Part shown: positions 11,201 to 22,337 of the stretch, piece after piece
How the letters are laid out: the number at the start of each line of letters is the position of its first letter
How positions within the stretch are numbered: position 1 is the first letter of the stretch
Assembly: GCA_009733715.1 (NCBI GenBank)
Contig: WMKJ01000026.1
Location: 1 to 64,000 of the forward strand
DNA from: Herpomyces periplanetae
Lineage: Eukaryota; Ascomycota; Laboulbeniomycetes; Herpomycetales; Herpomycetaceae
DNA length: 64,000 nt
Direction: 5' to 3'
The notes under the pieces: model-generated
Database searches by the model: none
What the model saw: only the letters and a program-made list of their open reading frames with translations
Told to the model about the DNA's origin: nothing
Translations under genes and position numbers: made by a program

Positions 11201-13329
11201 TTCAATCCCCCCCTTCCTTTTCTCCCTTCTCCCCCATTCTCTTCCATCTACCTCTTTTTATAAATTAAACAATCATACTCCCATGTCTCCCTTTTTTTAA
11301 CCTTACTTAGCTTCCTTTCACTCTACCTCTTCGTTTCATTCTTTTACATCTTATCATATCGGTCAATTTTTACCCCCCTCATCCATTCCATGTTTTCCTT
11401 CAATCTTCCAATCCCCTTTATCAGTACTTTTCCTTCCTGTTTACTTTATGCCCACAATCTACTCCTCTGTCTAGTTCGTTCTACCTGTGATTTACCCGTT
11501 TTATCATATCTTCATTTTTCCATGTACCCTCTTCATCTAAACAATTCCCTCACATTTACCCCCCCTCCTTCCTCTCCTGAAAAATATGGTTACCGTTACC
11601 CTAAACTGCTAATCTGTTAGATAACTTTATACAAATGCATATAAATCTCAGTTTTCCTTGTTTCATTTACATCAAGTATACTTGGGTTTATTATCACAAA
11701 ATTTCCCCGGTCTCAATCCAAATTTTCTCCGTATTTCATGCTAATACACAGTATTATGCAAATATTCTGTAGAGTCCTTGTGATCTTACCCCGGCCTTTC
11801 AATCTATCGAAAAGTTATGGAATAATTTTCAAGACTAGCCATTGGTGAACACAAATGCATATTTAACTATGTTGACAATTCCAGTTTAAACACTAATGTG
11901 ATGTATCCATGGGGATGGCTTTGTCGTTTGACTTATCATTTTGTATTGTATTTCTTACTTTTTCGAATTTATGCCTAACTGATTCAATCAACTATATTAT
12001 TAGTCCTAAACAATTAATGCACTGCTGCGGATTTCTTGCTAGTTCCTTACTCAAAATCCTTTTAAACAAAAACTTATGGCAACCTTTTGGCATACCTAAC
12101 CACAACAAGCAACAAGGTTAATTATATTGTCTATCCTAATCTTTGTTAAAATGCCATAATTTATATTCATACTCTTCATCTGCTCATACTATTTTAGACT
12201 ACCTCACTACACTCTATACACTTCACACTATTCGTTTACATAGACCCGGAAAATCCCTGAAACTGCGTTAATCTTACCCCAAGTACACCAGCTCTAAAAC
12301 ATACTTATCCAATCGCTCAATTACATTCATCTTATAACATATTAATTTTAAACATACACTCATACCACATTCACCTTGATAACTGCCGCGTAAGGTTTTA
12401 TTTTGGCTAACAAACCGCACCTAAATGCTATACCCTGTCAACTTACTATCACCAAGCCCTTCCCCATCAACCTCTCTTTCATTGACCGTTAATTTCTCAT
12501 ATTAAAATATGCATATTCAACTGTACAATCCATGCGAATCTCTCGTCATTCTTTACCCACATGCCTACATAAATCTTTCTGCATTTCTCATTTCTCCACC
12601 TTACATTCAGCTTCTCGTCGAATAAAAATTGTCACCCCGCCACAGCCCTTCCTGTGGCGGTTCTCATTTCTCGACCCTTCCGCCACACTTGTCATTATGT
12701 AAGCTCTCCTTAACGAGGTTACAAAGTGAACTTCGCTTGACTTGTTCGCCTAGATTACAACTCAAACTTCTCGTTCTTACAACATATCTTTTACGCGCGT
12801 ACTACAGATCTGAACCAATTTATCCTTCGCGCTTCATGCAAATATACCTTTAAGTCATACTTTGTATTATCTGGTACTTGCTGAACGTGATTGTGCGCGT
12901 TCGCACACGCTCAACGTGTGCTTATTTATCCTCGGATCTCGACATACGGGCTTTTTTTTGGCACTCACTAAATTGTATCATCCAGGCTTGCTTGTGTTTT
13001 ATCCAGAGTGTAGCATATTTTCATGATATTTTCGTATTCGAGTGTTGTCCGAATTCTACGCTTGCTCCAGTTGACCTTTTGATCATTTTGCGTTGAGACG
13101 AAAAGCTTTAGTGTGGGGCCAAATATAATCTTATCGCGTTCACTTTTGTGAATTCGTGATCACTTTGCTTTACGCGTTGTCTTTCGTTTAAGATCGCTGA
13201 GAGTGTTTGCACGTTCATTTTCCCTTCCTTATCAGTCGTGCAAGCTTATTATCGCCCTCTCTACTAAACGTTTACGCTCTACTTCGACGTGTCAAGGTTA
13301 AACAACTGAATACCCCGTCATTATTCATT
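11201..13329. other. Intergenic region upstream of the Yra1 gene
   Basis: No convincing gene over about 2.1 kb. The first 400 bp after the transporter are C+T-rich. A perfect hairpin lies at 12637-12660 (listed separately). The open frames here begin at non-ATG codons and show no domain-like composition. Confidence 0.6.
12637..12660. repeat. Perfect inverted repeat (hairpin)
   Basis: CCGCCACAG and CTGTGGCGG are perfect 9-bp arms around a 6-nt loop (CCCTTC). It is GC-rich in an AT-rich context, about 670 bp upstream of the Yra1 start and on the same strand. It could be a terminator-like, leader or DNA-level element. The function is unknown. Confidence 0.75.
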
Positions 13330-15251
13330 ATGTCTGGAAGCAAGCTGGAAAAATCACTCGAAGAAATCCTCAACGAGAAGCGTGTTACAGCGCGAGCTCG
13401 ACGCGACATTCGCCGTAATAGGAATCGGGTAAAAGGTTCGGTTAACGGAAACGGTGTCATTCCCACTTTAGATTCCAAACGCTCCTCTTTAATGCTTTCT
13501 TTGCCATCTACACTTGGATCTCATGAAAGCAAAATTATCGTTAGCAATCTGGTATGCCGTTGATTATCATCTACTGTCTATCCCGCTACTCCTCTAGGGT
13601 CTTAATCGCGCTCGTATATGCCTTTTCCCTTCATCCCTACTAATACTTTCCTCCCCCACCGGTTTAGCCTACAGATGTTACGGAGTCGCAGATTAAGGTA
13701 CGTTTCACCGATCCTTAAACCCGCAAGCAAGAGTCGTAATGCTATGACTTTTTTGGCTCATCCCAATTCATTTTTCGTCGGACCTTGTACAGCGGAATGC
13801 TTAGGACGTTCACGCCCTTTGCTGTCATCCTTTTCTCGAGACTCAACCTTTCCGTTTCAGTCTGAATCACGTGTGTCGTTATGCTTATTGTTTTGCTTCT
13901 GCAATACTGGAATGTTAATCGAATTGTTGTATGCATGGATTTTTTTAATGTCCACACTTCTTGCATTATCCATGTCTATCATTTACCCGGAGATCTGCCA
14001 AATGACTAGTTAGTATTTTACATACTGTCTTGTCTCGCTTTCGTATTTCACGCAGGTTGGCTCGCCCCGCGCGAAACTTTATTCCTATCATAGGACCCCG
14101 TTGGCATGCAAGTCTCCAGTGTAACATGGCAAAGTCAGTTTTGTTCATCTACACTGCTTCTTTCATAGCAGAGCGTTTATTACACGCATTTAGCCTTCAC
14201 TTGAAGACTCAATGACGCCTGTTAGATTTTCTTGGATTTAGCCTTGGTCTTGCTGTTTCGATTTCATGGTTGAGTGAGAGTATTTTGTCATGAGTTGTGG
14301 TGGACCCACCCGGACTGAATTGTTAATCTTCCTTGGCTGTGTGTACTGTTTTTAAAGAGTCTGCTGGCATAAGAAGGTTTTGCTACGGCGTTTTATATTA
14401 TTCCATCGCCGTTTCAATTTTTTATCGATCTTCCTTATCCTCCTAATATTTTCTTACTGAACCCCAAAATTTGTTCATTCCTTAATTCACGTTTCTCGCA
14501 TCCAATTACCCTCGGAGTCTTCGCATTACCGGCTACTTAGCTTGAGCTTCCTGGGTTCAGTTTTTTATACATTATCACTCGTGAAGACTGCCTCTCGTTA
14601 TCCATCGACCAAGAAAATTTCGCTAACAGGGGGCCTTTTTTCGATTTTGCAGGACTACTTCAGTCAAACTGTGGGACCAGTAAGAAGAGTAACTCTTACT
14701 TACGGACCTGATGGACAGAGTCGAGGTGTTTGCACTATTATATTCAATAATCCGAATGGAGCTGCTAAAGCTGCCAAAGATTTGGACGGCCTGAAAGTTG
14801 ATAAAAGGCCAATGAAGGTTCGTTAAGCATGTGTGTGTGTGTATGTCTCTATTTATTCTCTACGGGGAACTTATCGGGTATTTGAAGATCGAGTTAGTTG
14901 TTGGAGCAAAAGTTGTCTCCACCATTCCAGGAGCACCCGCTCGACTGAGCGATCGAATCTCGTACGTATTAAAGTTTATTTTACATAGTATCTTATGTTG
15001 GTTACGATATATGAATTTAGTGATTGAATAGTGGTTTTGGTTAACGACAACTCAGAGGCAGACGCCCACGAAAACACAATCGACCACCGAAACCGAAGAC
15101 GGCTGAAGAACTTGATGCTGAAATGGCGGATTACTGGGAATCCAAAGCGAATGGTGAATCAGAGAATAATACTACAATTGGCTCTGCTCCTGCTGCAACT
15201 AGCGCCACCGAAACTGACACTAGGATGGACGAAGATATTTTGGTGAGTTGA
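13330..15251 (+). CDS. YRA1: ALYREF/Yra1 mRNA export adaptor (RRM protein)
   Basis: Five exons give about 228 residues: 13330-13551, 13668-13697, 14653-14817, 14888-14961 and 15056-15251. The N-terminal motif SKLEKSLEEIL matches the UAP56/Sub2-binding motif, and an Arg-rich stretch follows. One RRM starts at about residue 68 (KIIVSNLPTDVTESQIKDYF, then RGVCTIIF). Near the C-terminus are GRRPRK and KTAEELDAEMADYW, the second UAP56-binding motif. The family couples transcription and splicing to nuclear mRNA export. Exon 2 is only 30 nt, and the intron after it is 955 nt. The donor after exon 3 is GTTCGT, which is not canonical. The last exon ends in ILVS and contains GTGAGT just before the stop, so one more intron and a different C-terminus remain possible. 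Confidence 0.9.
13698..14652 (+). other. Oversized intron inside the Yra1 RRM
   Basis: This 955-nt intron interrupts the RRM between ESQIK and DYFSQ. It starts GTACGT and ends with GCTAAC followed 26 nt later by TTTTGCAG. The other introns in the gene are 70-116 nt. The open frame at 13618-14013 overlaps it and is not a gene. A CACGTG box lies at 13868. Confidence 0.8.
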
Positions 15252-16131
15252 GTGAATTAAAGTGTGGATCCAGATTGACTTGGGTATACACATATCTCTC
15301 GCTTGAAAGTGTGACTAACTAGTTTGTTTAGTAATTTGGGTTGTACGGAAAGTTGATGTTGGCCTTTCGATTTTGTAGTGTAGGTTATGATTCGCACAGC
15401 TACTGAATCAGAGTTCTTACTTGCTTGTGTATGTGTGTATTCGTTGACTGTTCTCCAAGACCAGATTTATTTGTCAGGACCTTTTATAAATGAAGCACTC
15501 GATAAGTTTGATTTAGCTGACAGTTTGTACGTACGGTGACTTGACGATGTTTGTAACTTTACCTCTGATTTGCTTACCTTTGTTGTTTGAGAGGGACATG
15601 ATTAATGTTTTATAAAACTCCCACTATGGTACAAATCTATTATGTCGTTTGTCCCAACAATTACTCAACTTCTACACCAAAAATCATACAATTATCAATA
15701 TAACGAATATATCTTCCTGTTCTTAAACAGGTTAGTATATCAATGAAGAATTCAACCTGGAATTCTGTGGTATGCTGGTTTGGGCAAAAGTTACCTGGGT
15801 ACGTACATCAGTCAAGTGTGGAAGTTGCGCTTGTTTCGGATATAGGGCTGAACAGCGCAGTTTCAGCCCTACGGATGCCCGTCCCGTTTTTCCGACTTCC
15901 GTTTTCGTAGTTCAGCTCTTGATGTCTTAGTAAGTGCAGGGTTGGTGCAGCAAGCAAAGCAATACGGTCGATGGTTAATACGATGGCGAGTTGAATTCAA
16001 GGTCATCTCACCTTCGTATTAAGGATATGTGCAATCATATATAAGTTAAATGATAAGTTTAAAACTCATTTTACGGTGATTTGAACTATTTAAGATAATT
16101 CAAAAAGTTATACAGTTTGTTTAAGAGCAGT
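15252..16131. other. Intergenic region upstream of aldehyde dehydrogenase
   Basis: No gene seen. It contains GT-rich patches near 15420 and a 10-bp inverted repeat at 15843-15871. Confidence 0.6.
15843..15871. promoter_or_regulatory. Inverted repeat of an AGCCCTA-type motif
   Basis: TAGGGCTGAA and TTCAGCCCTA form perfect 10-bp inverted arms with a 9-nt spacer, about 260 bp upstream of the aldehyde dehydrogenase start. The core AGCCCTA resembles the ARCCCTA site of Tbf1-type fungal factors. The role is inferred only. Confidence 0.45.
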
Positions 16132-17685
16132 ATGGCAAGTGTGGAGCTAAGTACACCGGTAACGGGTCCATATACTCAACCGATCGGGCTTTTTATTAAC
16201 AATGAGTTTGTGGAAAGTATTGAAGGCAAGAAAATTGAAGTGATTAATCCAACAAGTGAAAGTGTTATTTGCTCGGTTCATGAAGCGACGGAAAAAGATG
16301 TAGATTTGGCAGTTAGTGTAGCTAGGCAAGCTTTACAAGGTGTATGGAAGGATGTCGAACCATGTAAACGGGGGCATTTACTCTCTAAACTAGCCGATTT
16401 ATTTGAAGAAAAGAAAGAGCTACTATCTGCAGTTGAGTCTTTAAATAATGGTAAAGCCTTTTCAATGGCTAAGGCAGATATTACAGCCTGCGTCGGAATT
16501 CTTAGGTATTACGCGGGATGGGCAGATAAAATTACGGGACAAGTTGTCGACATGGGAAAGGGATTTTTCTCGTATGTGAGAAAAGAGCCGGTAGGTTAAA
16601 GTTTCGCAAAAGTTTGTTTAATGATATAAAAACTTACCCACAAACGTTTGTAGATTGGAGTGTGTGGACAGATTATTCCGTGGAACTTCCCCTTACCCAT
16701 GTGGGTATGGAAAGTGGCACCTGCTATCGCAGCAGGAAACACTGTCGTATTGAAAACTTCTGAGGTAACACCTCTGTCAGCTTTGGTTGCATGCCAGCTA
16801 GTAGTTGAAGCGGGCTTTCCAGCGGGCGTTATCAATGTTATAACAGGATACGGCACTACAGCTGGTAAAGCGTTATCACATCATATGATGGTCGACAAGG
16901 TAGCATTTACAGGGTCCACAAAAGTCGGCCGGGAAATTTTAGCAGCTTCGGCAGCGTCAAATTTGAAGAAAGTAATTTTGGAGTTAGGTGGTAAAAGCCC
17001 TAACATTATATTTAGCGATGCTGATATGGAAAAAGCGGTAGAATGGGCAAATTTTGGTATTTACTTTAACCAAGGTCAGTGCTGTTGCGCAGGTTCACGA
17101 ATATATGTTCAAGATACCATTTACGATAAATTTATGCATCTTTTTGTTGAACGTACACGCAAGAATGTAGTTGGGAATCCGTTTGATCCAAATACATTTC
17201 AAGGTCCTCTGGTATCTAAGACCCAGTTTACGCGTGTCATGGGGTATATTGAAGATGGCAAAAAGTGTGGGGCAAAGATTGAAACGGGCGGTAAGCAATT
17301 TGGTACAAAAGGATACTTTATCGAACCGACCATTTTTTCCAATGTTAAGGAAGACATGAACATTGTCAAGCAGGAAATCTTTGGTCCTGTGTGTGTTGTA
17401 AATAAATTTAAAACGGTTAATGATGTTATTCGTATGGCGAACGACACAACCTACGGTTTGGCAGCAGCTGTTCACACAAATAATTTGAACACAGCAATCC
17501 AAGTTTCCAATGAACTTAAAGCCGGCACTGTTTGGGTTAATACCTATAACTACATAACCCCTCAAATCCCTTTTGGTGGTTACAAAGAATCAGGAACTGG
17601 AAGAGAACTTGGAGAGGCCTCTTTGGAAAATTATTACCAGTGTAAATCAGTGATAATCAAACTTGCCGATGCAATTTTTGCGTGA
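16132..17685 (+). CDS. Aldehyde dehydrogenase (NAD(P)+), cytosolic type
   Basis: Two exons, 16132-16590 and 16654-17685, give 496 residues. The intron is 63 nt (GTAGGT donor, TTGTAG acceptor, phase 0). ALDH fold signatures are clear: the cofactor loop IIPWNFPLPMWVWKVAPA, FTGSTKVG, the catalytic glutamate in LELGGKSPN, and the catalytic cysteine region NQGQCCCAGSR. The C-terminal WVNTYNY and PFGGYKESG complete the family pattern. No mitochondrial presequence is visible, so a cytosolic enzyme that oxidises acetaldehyde or similar aldehydes is likely. The start is the first ATG in frame (MASVELSTPV). The frame is open five codons further upstream but only from TTG. Confidence 0.95.
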
Positions 17686-18337
17686 AGCATACTCACAGTC
17701 GTACATCGTATCATCATGTGTTCATCTTCTTAAAATGTACACAAATATTCAACAGATTAACACAGGATGCCAATATACACTTTTATCCTTGAAACCAATA
17801 ATTTTCACTTATTATCACTTGTATTCAACTCTAACTTAAACATCCATCCCTTACGCTTGAGCTTTCCAATTATATAGCCAAAGAACATGACGTCATGCGA
17901 ACTCGTGACCAATGTGTGCCCTACGGCAGATCACGGGACACTTGGAACCAGTATGGCTGACAATTGCATTGGTGTGGCTTGAGGAGGTGGATGATGATCG
18001 TGGGAAATTTCGCTCGCCTGTTTGATCGCACTAGATATTGATAATTGTTTGCTATTAGTATGAAAGCGTACAGTTAAGTGCAAGTTTATCTTGTAATGGT
18101 AAGATTGTTCATAAATATAAGTGTGTCAACACCTTTGAAATGTTGGAGATTTAATGGTAAAGCATAAATATTTAATTTGGGGGAACTTACTAACTGGTTG
18201 TAATTTTCAAAGGGGATAATAACATATGAGCTAAAGTGGAATTGAAATTTATTGTGGTTAAGATAGAGTGTCACCTCCGTGTAATAACAGCATTACAAAC
18301 GGCTTTACGACGAAAGCCAGTGAGTGAATAGTAAAAT
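17686..18337. other. Intergenic region with a CRE palindrome
   Basis: About 650 bp between the aldehyde dehydrogenase and PRMT5 genes. It contains TGACGTCA at 17889-17896. No gene seen. Confidence 0.6.
17889..17896. promoter_or_regulatory. CRE-type palindrome TGACGTCA
   Basis: A perfect 8-bp ATF/CREB-type site about 440 bp upstream of the PRMT5 start. A second copy lies downstream of PRMT5 at 21657. Such sites bind bZIP factors of the ATF/CREB type. Use here is unproven. Confidence 0.4.
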
Positions 18338-21300
18338 ATGTCTAATGATATAATGGGAAGTGCGTATTGTCCGTGGTACGTTATTCAACATGAAACAAAC
18401 CGATCGGTACCCATCTCGGAAAAGATTTATCAAGATGCAATGGATGCTAGTGTACGTATTGGTACATATTCATGTATGTGTTATGAGATGTTAACAAGAG
18501 CAATTATTCCTAGTTTGATTCGATAACATATCCGATAACTACTACGCAGTTCCAAAATACAGTATTTAGGGCTGTTAAAGAATTTACTGCGAAAGCGAAC
18601 ACATTATCTGTCACAGACCGCTTGTCAACATCTAGTAGTTTAGCGTACGGACCGGTGGTGCCTCCGTTTACCATTGGGGATACACTTTTGCAACCAATTG
18701 AGGCAGTGTCATTAGCCGTTATAACGACAAGTCAATGGATAGATCTAGCATCACCGGATCCACTAGTGTTCAATGTTTCCTTGCAAGTTTTCAATCAAGA
18801 AATTGCATATGCCGGATTTTGTGGGGCGTCTAACGTGTTAATTCGGGCACCTCCCTTACACCATGGTAACATACCATGTGGAAATGGTATGATTAAGTTT
18901 GCGCGTATACTAGTGGAAGCGTTGGATAATTTTCCATACCTCACATTTTCCGTTTTGTTTCCATTTAGCGATGATGCGAATGCAATTGGGACATCAGTTA
19001 GTCCATCGGATAGAAGTGAATTGGGAAGCTTATCGCAATTCGAACGTAGCGCATACGTGAGCTACACAGGAACGGGTGATGATATGCCAAAGCAGATACA
19101 ATACGGGGGTAATTTTGGCACATGGGAAGCTTGGAATACTATACGCAATATTTGCAAGTATAATAGTCGATTAGGCGCTGGTAAGTTAAATTCAACTACA
19201 CAAGAGAAAAATTAGAAGGGAGGTTTAACGTAGAGGTTGCAAAATATTTTAACATTATACATGCACGTGAGCACGCGCATAGCACTATACATGCCTGATA
19301 GCGTTTTGGCGAGTCCGGTTCGTAGTCGCTGGTTGTGCGAACCAGTTCGAATGTTGGTACTTAGGCAAGAATGCTTCGTGAATAATGTGAGAAATCAACC
19401 AGTTCTGTCCAAGTCAGTTCAAGAGTACTTGATCACATTTACGCAGAAGAAATCTGCGCCATTTATTATACTGAGCGACTTGAAACCACCATCAACACAT
19501 GAAAAATATGATAGGGAAACGAACAAAAGGGGATCGAACGTTGAGGCAGTTAACGCGAACTTGGAATTGGGGCAGCGCAGTAAAGAGCGAGTTGCTAAGG
19601 ACCCCAGGCCCCACCTGTCGTACCTGCGCTACCTGCAGAATGGGTTACCTGCGGCATCTCAAGTAGAACTATTTAGCGCAGGCTACCAAGACTATTTGCA
19701 GTTACCGTTACAGCCGTTAGCGGATAATTTAGAGTGTGTAACGTACGAAGTATTTGAACGAGATCCGATCAAGTATATCTGGTACGAGCGGGCGATCACG
19801 TCAACACTACGAAGGTGGTCGGAGGGACGGATGTTAGGATCGTCGCCTGATGGAGCAGTAGTGGTATGTGTAGTAGGAGCTGGTCGAGGTCCTTTAGTTA
19901 CTCGTTCGATACGAGCGGCGAGCACGGTAGGAATTTCGATTGATCTATGGGCAATTGAAAAGAATCCCAATGCTTTTCTTGTGCTTCAGCAGCACAACGA
20001 AGAGCGATGGGGTGATAGTGTAAAGCTTGTTAAAACAGATATGCGATCGTGGCCGGGGCCATGCTGGAAGCTTAACGGAAAGGATGGAGAGGAAAGTTTT
20101 AAGTACGGATTGGTTGACGTTTTTGTATCGGAGCTTTTGGGATCGTTTGGTGATAATGAATTATCACCAGAGTGCTTGGATGGTGTACAACATTTGCTTA
20201 ACCCAGTAAATGGAATTAGCATACCATCGTCTTATCAATCGCTTTTAACACCGATTACAGCGCCCAAATTGCACTTGGATTTAGTAGCACGATCTAGCGA
20301 AAATTCCAAGACATCGGAAACACCGTACGTGGTTATGTTACACTCGTTTGACTATTTGTCCACGTGTGAGCCGAAAGTAGGACGAGCGAGTGAGGAGGCC
20401 AAAAACATGAAGAATTTGGCAGTAAAAAGGACGAATATAGGACGTCACGGTTGTCTAACAAAGCCTAAACCGGTTATGGGTATTTGCTGGAAATTTGAGC
20501 ATCCGGTTGCCAGGGAAATTTTGGAGCGTGGGAAAAATCGACATATGGGTGGAGCGGGTGGGATAACGGGTGGATACGGACAGAACGAGCATAATACACG
20601 ATTTGCACAGTTAACATTTCCGTGTCATGATGCGGGAGTATGTCACGGACTGGCGGGATATTTTGAAGCAGTTTTATTCAAATCACCAGGAGATGAAAAT
20701 GGATCGTACGAAGATGATAGTGAGGGTAGTGAGGATAGTGAGGACAAAGAAGATTGTTGTTATGACGAAGCTTTTTGCAATAATAAGCTTGATATGACGG
20801 TTGAATTGAGCACGAATCCGGTAAATATGAAGAAAAAGTGCAAAGGGATGACAAGTTGGTTTCCCATGTATTTTCCCATTAAGGTGAGTAGTTTATTAGA
20901 GCAAGTATTAAAGAACAAGAAAGGGAGGGAGGAAGGGCTTGAATATGGGTTAACTTAACTACAGAAGCCGTTATATTGTCCAGCGAATTCGGAAATTCAG
21001 GTGTCAATTTGGCGGATGACGGATGATCGCAAGGTGTGGTACGAATGGTTTATAGAGGTGTATTTGATTGTGGAGAAATGGAACATAGAGTCGAAGAAGG
21101 GTAGTTGTAAGGAAAGCAGGTCGAGTACGGGGTTAGTTGGTGGGAAGAATACAGAATCGCATTGGCCAGATGAACGGATGTCGGATTTTACAGTTAAGGA
21201 TAGTATTTATGGTAATGATGAAATGATGAACAATGTAGGGAAATCTGGTACAGAGGAGGGATTTGAAGAGGTTAAGGGCAAGTTTCAAGATGAGTTGAAG

Positions 21301-21483
21301 GGTGGAAAAGGGTCGACAGAGGGGGAGAATAGGATGAAGGTGAAAGGGGTTAGTGAGGCAAATAAAGAAATAAAAGGTTATGAGAGCGATAAATGTGATA
21401 TTATTAAAGAGACGATAAAACAGAGGATTCGTGTAGCCAGTTCAGATATTATGTCGAGCCGAAATTCAGCATGTATGATGTAG
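18338..21483 (+). CDS. PRMT5: PRMT5 (type II protein arginine methyltransferase)
   Basis: Four exons give about 966 residues: 18338-18451, 18514-19180, 19283-20883 and 20965-21483 (phases 0, 1, 0). The N-terminal part is the PRMT5 TIM barrel (FDSITYPITTTQF, EAWNTIRNICKYNSRLGAAL, RWLCEPVR). The catalytic part has YEVFERDPIKY, with the phenylalanine typical of symmetric dimethylation, the SAM-binding GAGRGPL, and the double-E loop SELLGSFGDNELSPECLDG. A beta barrel follows, with HGLAGYFEAVLF and SWFPMYFPIK. PRMT5 makes symmetric dimethylarginine on RG-rich proteins, including Sm proteins and Argonaute-family proteins. The protein is about 330 residues longer than human PRMT5. The extra length lies in a glycine-rich loop, an acidic loop and a charged low-complexity stretch after VWYEWFIEVY. 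That last stretch could be an unspliced intron. Confidence 0.93.
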
Positions 21484-21656
21484 TTGAATAATAGTGAGGT
21501 TATGACATGATGAGGCGTATTATTGAAGGATAGCTTTGGTGCTAATGTAAAAGTTGCCAGCAAAGCAACAATCTCAAGTGTAGTTTACATTGGAACAAAC
21601 ATTTCACAACCGGCCAAAAACATCCAAAAAACTTAAATGCGCATTTTAACGTTATA

Positions 21657-21664
21657 TGACGTCA
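21657..21664. promoter_or_regulatory. CRE-type palindrome TGACGTCA
   Basis: Second perfect CRE in the window, about 675 bp upstream of the alpha-SNAP start and about 175 bp after the PRMT5 stop. Confidence 0.35.
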
Positions 21665-21999
21665 TTACCCCATTTCACCCAATGCCGGAGAAAAGAAGGC
21701 AAAGCTATCTAAAATAGAGGGGTTTAGCACTGCGCCTCACAGAGGCGGTGCAAATGGTATGAAGTGACACGGAAAACGTGGGGCACGGGACAGAAGGAGC
21801 GAGGGAGATGGCGGATGGAAAGGGAAGGTGCAGTCCGGGCGCATCAGATTGCCTTTTACGGACGGAATACTTGGGATTTGCGTGGAAAGTTTGACGGGAA
21901 AGTACGAAAAACTTTTGGGGTAGTTGAATGAAGGTTTGATAGTTTGGGAGATTTTAGTGTGTTGTTTAAAGTTGAGATAAAGCTTGTTTCGTTATACGC

Positions 22000-22001
22000 A
22001 T

Positions 22002-22035
<34 letters not shown>

Positions 22036-22085
22036 GCGTACATTAAATAGTGGTTGAGGTTGTGGTGGTGGTGGTGGTGGTGGTG
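22000..22085. repeat. Microsatellites (CACG)n and (GGT)n
   Basis: A CACG-repeat run and a GGT-repeat run lie about 25 bp apart, upstream of the alpha-SNAP gene. The small open frames they create are artefacts. Confidence 0.85.
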
Positions 22086-22337
22086 TATACTCTGTATACG
22101 GGAGCCACTAACTGACCAGTTCACTTTTTTGTTGTAAACGGTATTCAAGAGTGCTTGTATTTCTTACTTATTTAGGGGATTAAGGAAGAATTATATTTAC
22201 TTTGATAAGCTTAGTACAAGAGTTTAGGAAGTTTGAACGAATTTGGGGTGTACGTGCTCGAATATTGGAAAGGAAAGGTTGCGTGGACGGGCCAACGTAT
22301 ATCTTCGATAGATATTTGATTAAGATTTTTTCAAAAA

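Larger units (their letters stand above)
21484..22337. other. Intergenic region with CRE and simple repeats
   Basis: Contains TGACGTCA at 21657-21664, a (CACG)n tract at about 22000-22038 and a (GGT)n tract at about 22065-22085. No gene seen. It leads into the alpha-SNAP gene. Confidence 0.6.

Noticed and set aside
13618-14148. Open frames on both strands inside the Yra1 region
   Set aside because: They lie mainly in the 955-nt intron between two RRM exons, have no domain-like composition, and conflict with the spliced Yra1 model.
21966-22148. Poly-His open frame on the minus strand
   Set aside because: Derived from the (GGT)n and (CACG)n microsatellites.
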